DNA from: Providencia rettgeri
GTDB taxonomy: Bacteria > Pseudomonadota > Gammaproteobacteria > Enterobacterales > Enterobacteriaceae
Assembly (NCBI GenBank): GCA_900455085.1
Contig: UGTZ01000001.1
Coordinates: 2,634,501 to 2,698,500, forward strand
Direction: 5' to 3'
Length of the DNA: 64,000 nucleotides
The notes under the pieces are model-generated. The model saw nothing but the letters and a program-made list of their open reading frames with translations. It was not told the origin of the DNA and did no database searches. Positions 9,719 to 19,603 of this stretch are shown in pieces. Numbering within the stretch: position 1 is the first letter of the stretch; every line of letters starts with the position of its first letter. Position numbers and translations under genes: made by a program.

Positions 9719-11703
9719 TAGTCTTTATTACCTAACTCTTCAACTGCACCTTGTAAGAAGAAATCTAATGTTTCTTCGATGGTATCTTTCATATCGATAG
9801 TTGGAACCCAATCCAGTAAACGACGTGCATTTTCAACACTTGGTTTACGGTGTTCAACATCTTGATACCCTTGGCCATAATAGCTGCTGCTTTCGATTTC
9901 ACGGAAGCCTGCAAATGGAGGAAATTTCCCACGTTGAGGGTGTTTTTCGAAGCTTTCCAACAACATTTCTGCTAATTCACGAATACTCGCTTCGTTAGTT
10001 GGGTTACCGATATTGATGATCTGACCATCACATTTGCCATCTTTGTTTTCGATAATACGGAATAACGCTTCGATACCGTCTTTAATATCTGTAAAGCAAC
10101 GTTTTTGTGCACCACCGTCAACCAGTTTAATTGGCGAACCTTCAACTAAGTTTAGAATTAACTGAGTAATCGCACGCGAACTACCAATACGTGCAGAATT
10201 CAAGCTATCTAAGCGAGGCCCCATCCAGTTAAATGGACGGAATAAGGTGAATTTCAGACCTTCTTTCGCACCGTATGCCCAAATCACTCGGTCAAGTAAT
10301 TGTTTAGAAACTGAGTAAATCCAACGTTGTTTATTGATTGGGCCGACGATTAAGCGTGACTCGTCTTCATCAAACTCTTTATCATCACACATACCATAAA
10401 CTTCAGACGTCGATGGGAAGATAATACGTTTGTTATATTTCACGCAGTAACGTACAACTTTCAAGTTTTCTTCAAAGTCTAATTCGAAAACGCGTAATGG
10501 ATTACGGGTATATTCGATTGGCGTTGCAATCGCAACCAGAGGCAGAATAACGTCACATTTTTTGATGTGGTATTCAATCCATTCTGTATGGATGCTAACG
10601 TCACCTTCAATGAAGTGGAAGCGTGGGTTACCAATAAAACGCTCAATCGCAGAAGAACCGATATCCATACCATAAATATCGTAGTTACCGTCTTTTAATA
10701 GGCGCTCCGTTAAATGGTTACCAATAAACCCATTCACACCTAAAATAAGAACACGTGTGCGGCGTTTAACTTGTGCTGTTGGTTTTGCTCCAACACGGAC
10801 ATCAGTTACGATACCCATTTCGTTAGCAAGGCGGCTACCTTGCATATATAAACCAGTCTCGCTTTGGCCGCTAATCACTTCGATAGCGCCTTGGCCGCAA
10901 GCAATACGCAGTGGATCACTCGACAGTACCGTACCAGCTGCTTTACCTTGGTTATCATCTAAAACGCGTGCGCGCCAGATAACCATTTTACGTGCGCCTA
11001 AATAAGTGAACGCACCTGGGTAAGGTTCAGTTACTGCACGAATTAAGCAGTTAACTTCTTTTGCGCTATTATTCCAATTAATCAAACCATCTTCAGCGGT
11101 ACGACGACCAAAGTATGTTGCTTGGCTTTCATCTTGTGCAACTGATTTGTAGCTACCAGCTTCAATTAATGGCAGTGTTTTATTCAATAAAACTTCCGCT
11201 GCTTCACGTACTTTCGCATGTAAAGTCAGGCTAGTGTCTGTATCGGTAATCGCCACTTTTTCTTGAGCAATGATATCGCCAGCGTCAGCTTTAGCTACCA
11301 TTTTATGTAAGGTCACACCAGTTTCGCTTTCACCTTTTAATAATGCCCAATTAATAGGTGCACGACCGCGATATTTAGGTAGCAATGAGCCGTGTAAATT
11401 AAACGCACCTTTAGGCGCGATAGCTAACAGCTCTTCACTTAACATATCACGATAGTAGAAAGAGAAAATCACATCAGGTTTCATTTCGCGAATACGTTCA
11501 ATCCATAATGGATGATTAACGTTTTCAGGCGCAAAAACAGGAAGCTCCATGTCAGCACTTAAACGCGCAACTGAGGAGTAAAAGTGGTTTTCATTTGGGT
11601 CATCAGTGTGTGTAAACACTGCTTGGATATCAAAACCTGCTTTTTCAAGCGCTTTTAGCCCTACGCAGCCAATATCATGATAGGCAAAAACAATAGCTTT
11701 CAT
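9718..11703 (-). CDS. arnA: bifunctional UDP-L-Ara4N formyltransferase / UDP-GlcA decarboxylase
   Basis: Two-domain cytoplasmic enzyme. The N-terminal formyltransferase (about 1-300) uses 10-formyl-THF and carries Asn102, His104 (FNLHGSLLPKYRG) and Asp140. The C-terminal SDR-type domain (from about 315, RVLILGVNGFIGNHL) oxidatively decarboxylates UDP-glucuronate to the 4-keto-pentose; its catalytic Ser-Glu and Tyr-x3-Lys are visible in FPSTSEVYGM and YSVSKQLLD. The 661 residues equal E. coli ArnA. The gene abuts arnC and arnD by single-base overlaps and is intact. Confidence 0.95.
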   Translation of the reverse strand: MKAIVFAYHDIGCVGLKALEKAGFDIQAVFTHTDDPNENHFYSSVARLSADMELPVFAPENVNHPLWIERIREMKPDVIFSFYYRDMLSEELLAIAPKGAFNLHGSLLPKYRGRAPINWALLKGESETGVTLHKMVAKADAGDIIAQEKVAITDTDTSLTLHAKVREAAEVLLNKTLPLIEAGSYKSVAQDESQATYFGRRTAEDGLINWNNSAKEVNCLIRAVTEPYPGAFTYLGARKMVIWRARVLDDNQGKAAGTVLSSDPLRIACGQGAIEVISGQSETGLYMQGSRLANEMGIVTDVRVGAKPTAQVKRRTRVLILGVNGFIGNHLTERLLKDGNYDIYGMDIGSSAIERFIGNPRFHFIEGDVSIHTEWIEYHIKKCDVILPLVAIATPIEYTRNPLRVFELDFEENLKVVRYCVKYNKRIIFPSTSEVYGMCDDKEFDEDESRLIVGPINKQRWIYSVSKQLLDRVIWAYGAKEGLKFTLFRPFNWMGPRLDSLNSARIGSSRAITQLILNLVEGSPIKLVDGGAQKRCFTDIKDGIEALFRIIENKDGKCDGQIINIGNPTNEASIRELAEMLLESFEKHPQRGKFPPFAGFREIESSSYYGQGYQDVEHRKPSVENARRLLDWVPTIDMKDTIEETLDFFLQGAVEELGNKD

Positions 11704-12695
11704 TAGTCTTCTTCCTGATTTTTGTCGGATTTCGCATCTGCTCCAACGACTTTTTGAATAAAATAACGAGGTCTTGCGCGCACATCATTGTAGATCCTAC
11801 CGATGTATTCGCCCAGTAGCCCCATGGCAACAAATTGTGCACCAATAAACATAAAGAGTACTGCAAACAGAGTAAATACGCCATCTGCTGCCCACTCTGC
11901 GCCAAAAATTAAACGCAATGCAATTAACAATACCGCTAATAAAAAACCGCCAGCAGCGATAATACTTCCTACAACACTCAATAAACGTAGTGGCGCTGTA
12001 GTCAGGCATGTTAATAAGTCATACATTAAATTAATCAGCTTCATAAAGCTGTATTTAGAATCACCAAACTCACGTTCTGCATGCGCTACATCAATTTCAA
12101 TGGTTCTACGTGCAAATGTATTTGCCAAAATAGGAATAAATGTACTTCTTTCATGACATTGCAACATAGCTTGAATGATATGACGGCGGTATGCACGTAA
12201 CATACAGCCGTAATCTCCCATTGAACGCCCTGTCGCTTTGGTGATCATCGCATTGATCATTTTAGAGGCTGTTTTGCGAAACCAAGAGTCTTGGCGATTC
12301 GCACGGCGCGTACCAACTACATCATAACCTTGCATAGCGGTTTGCACTAAACGTGGGATTTCCTCTGGTGGATTTTGTAAATCCGCATCCAAAGTAATCA
12401 CTAAGTCGCCATCAGCTTGGTTAAAACCCGCCATAATAGCAGAATGCTGCCCATAGTTACGGTTTAAAATAATTGCAATAACGTGGTTATCTGGATTTTC
12501 TGCGGCTTCTGTAAGCATTTGTGCTGAACGATCACTACTACCATCATCAACTAGAATTAATTCATAGGATTGAGTTAATTGTTTACATGACTTGATAGTA
12601 CGTTCTAACAATTGCGGTAAACTCTGCTCTTCATTATAGACAGGGATAACCACTGAGACTTTTTTTATCTCATCAAATTCATCTGCGTGTGACAC
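11703..12695 (-). CDS. arnC: undecaprenyl-phosphate 4-deoxy-4-formamido-L-arabinose transferase
   Basis: GT2 inner-membrane glycosyltransferase that loads L-Ara4FN onto undecaprenyl phosphate. The N-terminal GT-A domain shows VSVVIPVYNEEQSL, ILVDDGSSD and the metal-binding TLDADLQNPPEE. Two C-terminal transmembrane helices (about 235-305) follow. The 330 residues match the family (about 322-330). Single-base overlaps with arnB (12695) and arnA (11703) imply coupled translation. Confidence 0.94.
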   Translation of the reverse strand: MSHADEFDEIKKVSVVIPVYNEEQSLPQLLERTIKSCKQLTQSYELILVDDGSSDRSAQMLTEAAENPDNHVIAIILNRNYGQHSAIMAGFNQADGDLVITLDADLQNPPEEIPRLVQTAMQGYDVVGTRRANRQDSWFRKTASKMINAMITKATGRSMGDYGCMLRAYRRHIIQAMLQCHERSTFIPILANTFARRTIEIDVAHAEREFGDSKYSFMKLINLMYDLLTCLTTAPLRLLSVVGSIIAAGGFLLAVLLIALRLIFGAEWAADGVFTLFAVLFMFIGAQFVAMGLLGEYIGRIYNDVRARPRYFIQKVVGADAKSDKNQEED

Positions 12696-13846
12696 TATTT
12701 TGACTCCAAAAGAACTGCTTCTACAGCTTTAACGACCCGTTCAACATCTGCATCAATCATATCGGGAAATAAAGGTAACGAACACAATGTGGCGCTATTC
12801 CATGTTGATTCAGGTAAAACTAACTCAGGGTATTTTTCGCGATAATATTTTTGTGTATGCGCGGCACGAAAGTGCAACCCTGTTCCAATATTCATGCTCT
12901 TTCAATTTTTCCATGAATGTATCGCGATCAATACCGCATGCTGCTTTATCGACCACGTACCATAAATAAATGATTTGCATGTAAATGAGAGTAACTAGGG
13001 ACACTCAACATTTGTAAAGGAGAATTTTTCAGTAACTCACGATAACGAGCTGTAAGTTCCGCACGACGCTGATTTAATTGCTCAACTCGTGATAACTGCA
13101 CCACTGCAATCGCGGCGTGAATGTCTGATAAATTATATTTAAAACCGGGCTCAACAACCTCGGCTTGCGGCTTACGGCCTTGCATTTGTCTATCAAACGC
13201 ATCAACCCCTAGACCGTGAAACTTAAGTGTACGTACACGCTGAGCAAGTTCATCGTCATCTGTTGCGGACTAATCCGCCTTCCGCACAGGTGACATTTTT
13301 AATGGCATGAAAAGAAAAAATAGACGTTCCCTTTTCGCCAATCCACTCATCTTTATAACGAGTACCCACGGGCATGTGCCGCATCTTCGATTAATGCTAC
13401 ACCGGCTTTTTGAGCAACCAAACGCAATGCGTCAAGATCACAAGGAGCCCCCCGCATAGTGTACTGGGATAATGGCCTTTGTTTTTTCTGTTAACGCTTT
13501 TTCTACGGCATCAGGTTGGATCATTAATGTGTCACGATCAACATCAATCATGACTGGTGTTGCCCCGAGCAACTCAATCATATTGATTGTTGATACCCAT
13601 GTTTGAGAAGGCGTGATGACTTCATCACCAGGACCAATACCCAATTGCCATTAATACAACATGCATGCCTGCAGTAGCTGATGACAATGCAATTGCATGT
13701 TTACAGCCATAGCGCTTACAAAAATCGTCTTCTAGCTGATGATTCTGTGGGCCTGTTGTTATCCAGCCTGAACGCAGAACGTTTTCTACTGCCTTGACCT
13801 CTTCATCACCAATTGCTGGTTTTGAAAATGGTAAGAAATTGCTCAT
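12695..13846 (-). CDS. arnB: UDP-L-Ara4O aminotransferase ArnB (six frameshifts)
   Basis: PLP-dependent DegT/DnrJ/EryC1/StrS-family enzyme that transaminates UDP-4-keto-L-arabinose with glutamate. Fragments in all three frames together recover the whole protein: MSNFLPFSKPAIGDEE; SGWITTGPQNHQLED; SSATAGMHVVLMA; the PLP segment FSFHAIKNVTCAEGG with the Schiff-base Lys; GFKYNLSDIHAAIAVVQL; and the C-terminal LCSLPLFPDM. I count six single-base insertions, for example ATTGGG for TTGGG near 13634 and six C for five near 13450. Removing them gives about 381 residues, the family length. The other six arn genes are intact, so I read these as errors confined to a poorly covered patch. It is the first gene of the operon. 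Confidence 0.85.
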
Positions 13847-13887
13847 ATTGTTAATAGCCTAGTTTTCATTGTGAATAGAATATTCTA

Positions 13888-13904
13888 GTTAATTATACTT
13901 TAAC
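13888..13904 (-). promoter_or_regulatory. candidate two-component (PmrA/PhoP-like) box upstream of arnB
   Basis: On the minus strand GTTAAA-GTATA-ATTAAC places two TTAA cores 11 nt apart, the spacing of PmrA boxes (YTTAAK-N5-YTTAAK). It sits 41-58 nt before the arnB ATG. Flanking bases deviate from consensus, so this is only a candidate. Regulation of arn by PmrAB/PhoPQ is known in relatives. Confidence 0.35.
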
Positions 13905-13965
13905 CGAACCTCAACACCTGCAAACATTGCGGGATTATCATGTAAAAATGTGTGATAAAAACAAC

Positions 13966-14739
13966 TTATTGCTTATCCGCTAAATTTATAACCTGCCACA
14001 CTTGATGAGATGTACTGTGACTTAACTTAATTTCAGACATAAATATGTCAGATAAATTATTTTCTGTCATTATGCACTCTGGTTTCCCTATTGCGACTAA
14101 CTGTCCTTGTTTCATCATCCAAATACAAGATGCATTTTTATATGAATGACTAAGGTCATGACCACTCATTATAACGGTTCCTAAGCAATCACAAAAATAT
14201 TTAATCCATTTATCAAGCATCGCTTGCTGAATAATATCTAAATTATTGGTCGGCTCATCCAATAATATGAATTTTCCCTTGCATTGCTGTTTATCCCAGA
14301 TCTGCAAAAATGCGGCTGTAATTCGAACCCTCTGCCATTCTCCACCCGAGAGTTGGCTAATAGGTTTACTTAATAATGATGTCAGTTGAAAATCTGAACA
14401 TAAGCGATCAAAAATATCATTGGAAAACAAGGTGTCAGGTGAAAAAAGACCAAAGTATTGAAAAACTTTGAGTATAGGAACGTAACTAACTAATTGTGAA
14501 AGATAAGCACGCTGTTGGCTTAATTGTGCAATACGATATTGCCGTATACTTCGGCCATCAATTAAAATATCGCCACCTACAGGTAAATAACCGCTTATCG
14601 CAGCTAATAATGTACTTTTCCCCGCCCCATTCGCACCCAATAGATGAATTTGCTCTCCAGCCCGCACTTGAGCTGAAACATTAATCAATCGAGTATCGAC
14701 GGTAATATTTTTAATATCAATAATTAATTTGTTATCCAT
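13966..14739 (-). CDS. btuD: vitamin B12 ABC transporter ATPase BtuD
   Basis: ATP-binding subunit of the BtuCDF cobalamin importer. Walker A is GANGAGKST, the ABC signature LSGGEWQRVR, Walker B FILLDEP, and the switch His lies in MSGHDLSH. The start at 14739 (MDNKLIIDIKN) gives 257 residues, close to E. coli BtuD (249); an alternative ATG at 14754 would overlap btuC. It directly follows btuC. BtuE, between btuC and btuD in E. coli, is absent here. Heme or siderophore ATPases are similar, but the ihfA-btuC-btuD gene order favours B12. Confidence 0.85.
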   Translation of the reverse strand: MDNKLIIDIKNITVDTRLINVSAQVRAGEQIHLLGANGAGKSTLLAAISGYLPVGGDILIDGRSIRQYRIAQLSQQRAYLSQLVSYVPILKVFQYFGLFSPDTLFSNDIFDRLCSDFQLTSLLSKPISQLSGGEWQRVRITAAFLQIWDKQQCKGKFILLDEPTNNLDIIQQAMLDKWIKYFCDCLGTVIMSGHDLSHSYKNASCIWMMKQGQLVAIGKPECIMTENNLSDIFMSEIKLSHSTSHQVWQVINLADKQ

Positions 14740-14744
14740 CACTT

Positions 14745-15747
14745 CTACCGCCATTGTTGGTGACGAATTAACAAGAAAATAAATATCGGTGCCCCTAAGG
14801 TGGCCGTAATAACACCAATAGGAACTTCGGCATTGGCGATTAATAACCGAGACAGTATATCTGCAATTAATAACCCTAATGCCCCTGCTACAGCAGAACC
14901 AACTAATAATACTCGGTTATCTGTTAAACCACTTAATCGCAATATATGAGGAATAACCAAACCAATAAAACTAATCGCACCCGCAATAGCGACGCTGAGG
15001 CCAATTAATACACCACTAATAATAATTAATATCACACGCCATTTATGGACTGAGATTCCTAATTGATAAGCTTGTACTGTACCTAATGAAAGATAATTCA
15101 GTATATTACCTTGGAAGAGCACCCAAATTAAAAACGGTAAACAGCCAATAACAAGGCCAATTTGACGCCAGTCAACCCCACTAAAACTCCCCATCATCCC
15201 AATACAGTAACTGCCGCAAATCAAGGTTACTGCTCATATACACCATCCATGTCATGCAAGCCCCACTAATCACACCAAGTGCAACCCCAACAAGCAATAA
15301 ACTCGAATTATTCAAGTTCTTACGACGAGCAAAGTAAAGCAATATGGAGGTAAATAATAAAGCCCCTATAATCGCGCTAACACTTAATAGCCAATAATGC
15401 GTCACGCCTGACGATAATAATACAGTCAGAACCACCGCAACACCCGCACCATTACTTACTCCCAACAAGCCAGGTTCTGCTAAAGGGTTTTCAAATAAAG
15501 CTTGCATTATAGCCCCTGTGACTGCAAGAGCTGCGCCAATAACAATGACTGATAATGTGCGGGGAAAGCGAATTTGCCAGACAAAAAGCTGCGCACTTTC
15601 ACTATTCCATTGGCTTGGCCATAATTGAATTTCCCCAACACTTAACCCAATAACAGATACGATAGCCAAAAAAATCATTAACACAATGATTAGTCTAATA
15701 TCAGAACGGTGCTGCTTTTTTTGCAGGCTTATTAAGTGATCATTCAT
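14745..15747 (-). CDS. btuC: vitamin B12 ABC transporter permease BtuC (one frameshift)
   Basis: FecCD-family inner-membrane permease forming the translocation path for cobalamin. The N-terminal half contains LSVGEIQLWP, FVWQIRFPRTLSVIVIGAAL and NPLAEPGLLGVSNGAGVAVV, typical of the family. The C-terminal half contains GAISFIGLVIPHILR. The frame breaks near 15200 where TTGGGATG should be TTGGATG. Removing one G joins QLLYW to MMGSFSGVDWRQ, a conserved BtuC segment, and gives about 333 residues. The gene is divergent from the RhoGAP gene. Confidence 0.87.
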
Positions 15748-15869
15748 TAGGTTAATAATATTTAAAACTGCGTTATGGGTTTCTCGATTATATCTATTTA
15801 TGAAAGTAATACGACAATTATCACTTTAAGATCCTTGCACCTTAATCAACGATAAACTAAAGGAACTTT

Positions 15870-16835
15870 ATGAGCTCAACATTGATTGCAACAAACAGTC
15901 AACCCAAACTACAAACTAACCTTTTTGCTCAACAACCTAAACCTCATTCGTTTTTGCAACGAATAAAATCTGTATGTAATAAAATATTATCTCATACACT
16001 ATTTATTCATCATCAAAGGTTCAAAGTTAGTGAAAACCCATTATATCGTCCACAAGACACAAATATTATAAGCAGTAAAACCACTCAATCGATTAATAAT
16101 ATTAGCAAATTAACAAGTAATATGGTGTATCCGCCCAAGAGCCCGTCAGAAATAGAGCTTGATAAAACAACCGTAACTTCGCAATTTAATAAAAATATAC
16201 GCTTAATTAATGCCCAACAAAACATTTCAGATGACGAACGAAAAATGCATCATCAGCTCAATGAGTTAGATAAGGCAATCAGGCTACATCCTGAGTTCTC
16301 GTCAACAAAAGGGCTTTTTAGGCTTTGCGGTAAAAAAGAAGATATGCATTTCATTTTTCTACATTTATCTTCTAATAAGCCGCTTACTCAGAAATTTATT
16401 GCAGATAATAAGATAAGTCTACCAACCATAACTTTGGCTTATAAAGAGTTACTAGGACAAATTATGGAAAAAAAACAATATGCTACCTATTTTTCAAACA
16501 CTTCGCCTGACGTAGCATTACGTGATGCTTATCAAAATCAGCAAGATATTATCGCGTTTATGAAGAAAAATAGGATCACAGATGAAAGAGAAACGAAAAT
16601 ATTAGCCAAGGTAAAAAATAGATTTGACGAAGTAACACCGTCACCACCATTATTCAATATGCTTACCTCTCTTTTGGCTGATATTGCTAAAAACCCAGCA
16701 ATAAATATGAATGCAAGAAGCCTTGCAATATGCCTAGCTCCAAGATTGCAAACAGAACAATCTATCCCTTTTTCAAAATCACTTAACGATAGAATGGTCA
16801 CCTTCCTTGAGGCATTAATTCACACTAAGCTATAA
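15870..16835 (+). CDS. RhoGAP-domain protein, candidate secreted effector
   Basis: A 321-residue protein whose C-terminal half (about 135-315) resembles a eukaryotic RhoGAP domain. GLFRLCG at 148-154 has the arginine-finger position (Arg151) of the GIFRxSG motif. YKELL (Lys192) aligns with the KxxLRELP helix, although the second Arg is replaced. NMLTSLLADIAKN plus NARSLAICLAPRL (281-293) corresponds to the LNxVAxxxxxNKMTxxNLAIxFGPxL motif, with Ser284 at the usual Asn. Residues 1-130 are Ser/Thr/Asn/Lys-rich and low in predicted order, as in type III effectors; there is no Sec signal. AAGGAA lies 5 nt before the ATG. The gene is AT-rich, faces opposite to btuC and ihfA, and has its own terminator, all suggesting acquisition. 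The domain call rests on motif reading, and no secretion genes or chaperone lie nearby. Confidence 0.65.
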   Translation: MSSTLIATNSQPKLQTNLFAQQPKPHSFLQRIKSVCNKILSHTLFIHHQRFKVSENPLYRPQDTNIISSKTTQSINNISKLTSNMVYPPKSPSEIELDKTTVTSQFNKNIRLINAQQNISDDERKMHHQLNELDKAIRLHPEFSSTKGLFRLCGKKEDMHFIFLHLSSNKPLTQKFIADNKISLPTITLAYKELLGQIMEKKQYATYFSNTSPDVALRDAYQNQQDIIAFMKKNRITDERETKILAKVKNRFDEVTPSPPLFNMLTSLLADIAKNPAINMNARSLAICLAPRLQTEQSIPFSKSLNDRMVTFLEALIHTKL

Positions 16836-16854
16836 CTTTGAAGCACCTAAAAAC

Positions 16855-16880
16855 AAAAGACCGCCTAGGCGGTCTTTTTT
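16855..16880. terminator. bidirectional terminator between the RhoGAP gene and ihfA
   Basis: A perfect palindrome (AAAAGACCGCC-TA-GGCGGTCTTTT) with T-rich tails on both strands serves the converging RhoGAP gene (plus) and ihfA (minus). Confidence 0.9.
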
Positions 16881-16897
16881 CATATCAAATGATATAA

Positions 16898-17194
16898 TTA
16901 CTCTTTCGGTGTTGCTTTTTCTACACGGCTTTTTAATTTTTGGCCTGGGCGGAAGGTAACAACACGGCGTGCAGTAATTGGAATATCTTCCCCAGTTTTT
17001 GGGTTACGTCCGGGACGTTGATTTTTATCACGTAAATCAAAGTTACCGAATCCAGATAATTTTACTTGCTCACCATTTTCTAAGGAAAGGCGAACCTCTT
17101 CAAAGAAAGTTTCTACGAGGTCTTTAGCATCACGTTTGCTAATACCCAGTTTTTCAAACAAATTTTCTGACATTTCAGCTTTAGTAAGCGCCAT
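16898..17194 (-). CDS. ihfA: integration host factor subunit alpha
   Basis: DNA-bending nucleoid protein that pairs with IhfB. The 98 residues contain MALTKAEMSENLFEKLGISKRDAK, the beta-arm region SGFGNFDLRDKNQRPGRNPKTGE with the intercalating Pro, and ARRVVTFRPGQKLKSRVE. It starts 4 nt after the pheT stop, the conserved pheST-ihfA arrangement, and is cotranscribed with pheST. Confidence 0.97.
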   Translation of the reverse strand: MALTKAEMSENLFEKLGISKRDAKDLVETFFEEVRLSLENGEQVKLSGFGNFDLRDKNQRPGRNPKTGEDIPITARRVVTFRPGQKLKSRVEKATPKE

Positions 17195-17198
17195 AGGT

Positions 17199-19589
17199 TT
17201 AGTCCCTCAAGGAGGCTTGGAATCGCTGTTTTAACGCAGCAATACACAGATCAACGGTAGCAGTGATCTCTTCTTCTTCCATGGTACGTTGGGTATCTTG
17301 GAAGACAAGACTGATAGCAAGGCTCTTGTAGCCATCTGCTATTCCTTCACCACAGTACACATCAAATAAGTTTATGCCAACTATATGATTTATGCCAACT
17401 TTTTTACACTCTGCTAAAACTTCAGCAGCGGCCACATCTTCTGGCACGACTACAGCGATGTCACGGCGGTTCGATGGATAGCGCGAAATCGCCTTAGCTT
17501 CAGGGATGACACGTTGTGCTATCGCATCACTACGAACCTCAAACACCACCGTACGACCATTTAAATCGAGTTTGCGTTCTAATTCTGGGTGGACCACACC
17601 AATAAAGCCAATGTGTTCATTTTCCAGATAAATCCCAGCACTTTGACCTGGATGCAATGCAGGGTGTGCCTCAGATTTAAATGTAATTTGATTTAGTTTC
17701 CCAGTCAATTCAAAAACAGCTTCAAGATCACCTTTTAAGTCAAAGAAGTCAACAACTTGTTTATCTAATGACCAATGTTCTTCAAATCTATTGCCTACAA
17801 TCACCCCGGCAAGCATTGGTTCCTGACGGATTCCATATTCTGCTTGATTATCAGGAATAAAGCGCAGACCTGTCTCAAATAAACGAATTCTATTTTGTTG
17901 ACGATTCTGATTATAGACAACCGTTCCTAATAAACCAGTCAACAGCGATAAACGCATCGCTGACATATCGACAGAAATCGGGTTAGGTAAAATCAATGCG
18001 TCTTGTTGTGGGTGCAGTAAAGCTTGAACTTTAGGATCAACAAAACTATATGTAATTGCTTCTTGATAACCACGATCAACTAACATCGCTTTAATACGTT
18101 TTAAAGGTAAGTTAGCTTCTTTATGATTAGTCATGACCAGGTCGGCACGCAGTGGCACATCAGGAATACTGTTATAGCCATAAACACGCGCGACTTCTTC
18201 CACTAAATCTTCTTCGATTTGCATATCGAAGCGCCAACTTGGAGCAACAACATCCCATGTGTTAGCCGAAATCGTGACTTTACATCCTAAACGCGTCAAA
18301 ATATCAGTGACTAACTCATCTTCAATAAAGTGGCCGATCAAACGGTCTAATTTATTGCGCGTCAGCTTAATATTGGCTGCTTTCGGTAAATGCTGTTCAC
18401 TGGTGACATCAATGATTTCACCCACTTCACCACCGCAAATATCTACAATCAGTGAGGTTGCACGTTCAATCGCTTTAAACTGCAACTGTGGGTCAACACC
18501 GCGTTCAAAACGGTGTGAAGCATCGGTATGTAAACCGTAGTTACGTGCGCGACCTGTAATCGATAATGGGTCAAAAAACGCACACTCTAATAAAATATTT
18601 TTGGTTTCGTTATTAACGCCTGAGTGCTCACCACCAAAAATACCCGCGATCCCGAGTGCTTTAGATTCATCAGCAATCACTAAGGTGTCTGATTTCAATG
18701 TTGCTTCGCTACCGTCAAGAAGAACCAGTTTCTCACCATCTTTAGCCATACGAGCAACAATAGCACCGTCTAAACGGTCTAGATCGTAGGCGTGTTGAGG
18801 TTGGCCCAATTCCAATAAAACGTAGTTGGTAATATCCACAACAGCGTCAATAGAACGGACTCCACCACGACGTAGCTTTTCTTTCATCCACATTGGTGTC
18901 GGTGCTGAAACATCAATATTTTTGATCACTCGCCCTAAAAAACGTGGGCACGCATTTGGCGCTTCGACTCGAATTGGGAATGTATCTTTTGTTGTCGCAG
19001 ATACAGCATTAATAACTGGTTCATTTAACGCTAATTTATTAATAACTGCGACATCACGTGCAACCCCAAGAATACTTAAGCAATCTGCACGTTAGGTGTA
19101 ATGCTGATTTCAATCGCATTATCATCAAGTTTTAGATATTCACGAAATATCGGTTACCGATAGTGGCATCCTGCGGCAATTCAATAATTCCGCTATGATC
19201 ATCGGAAATACCCAGCTCAGAATAAGAGCACAGCATACCTTCAGAAGGCTCGCCACGCAATTTTGCGGCTTTAATTTTAAAATCACCGGGTAATACTGCA
19301 CCCACGGTAGCAACAGCAACTTTCAGACCTTGACGGCAGTTTGGTGCACCACAGACGATATCTAATAAACGCTCACCACCCACGTTAACTTTTGTGACAC
19401 GCAGTTTGTCTGCATTGGGGTGTTGACCACACTCAACCACTTCACCGACAACAACGCCGTGAAATTGGCCAGCAACCGCATCTTACACCGTCAACTTCCA
19501 AACCTGCCATCGTGATTTGTTCTGATAATGCTTCACTACTGATCGCCGGGTTCACCCATTCGCGTAAACCATAGTTCACTGAATTTCAT
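17199..19589 (-). CDS. pheT: phenylalanyl-tRNA synthetase beta subunit (several frameshifts)
   Basis: Large subunit of the alpha2-beta2 PheRS. The N-terminal tRNA-binding EMAP-like domain (VVECGQHPNADKLRVTKV, LRGEPSEGMLCSYSELG) is followed by B3/B4 editing, B5 and the C-terminal FDX-ACB domain (SRYPSNRRDIAVVVPEDV). The start MKFSELW is at 19589. Five homopolymer indels between about 19090 and 19575 break the first 165 codons, for example TATGGTTTACGC for TATGGTTACGC and AACGTGCA for AACCGTGCA. Correcting them yields an uninterrupted protein of about 795 residues. From 18929 to 17199 the frame is intact. This is an essential gene, so the breaks must be errors. Confidence 0.92.
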
Positions 19590-19603
19590 GAGATAGACCC
19601 GCC

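Noticed and set aside
12695..13846. arnB as a true pseudogene implying polymyxin susceptibility
   Set aside because: All six changes are single-base insertions, mostly in homopolymers, all conserved blocks survive, and the six downstream genes are intact. Sequencing error in a poorly covered patch is more likely.
13966..15747. btuCD as the missing heme permease hmuUV
   Set aside because: The ihfA-btuC-btuD-(arn)-nlpC order is the conserved B12 locus and BtuD-like features fit. There is no hmuT and no Fur box.
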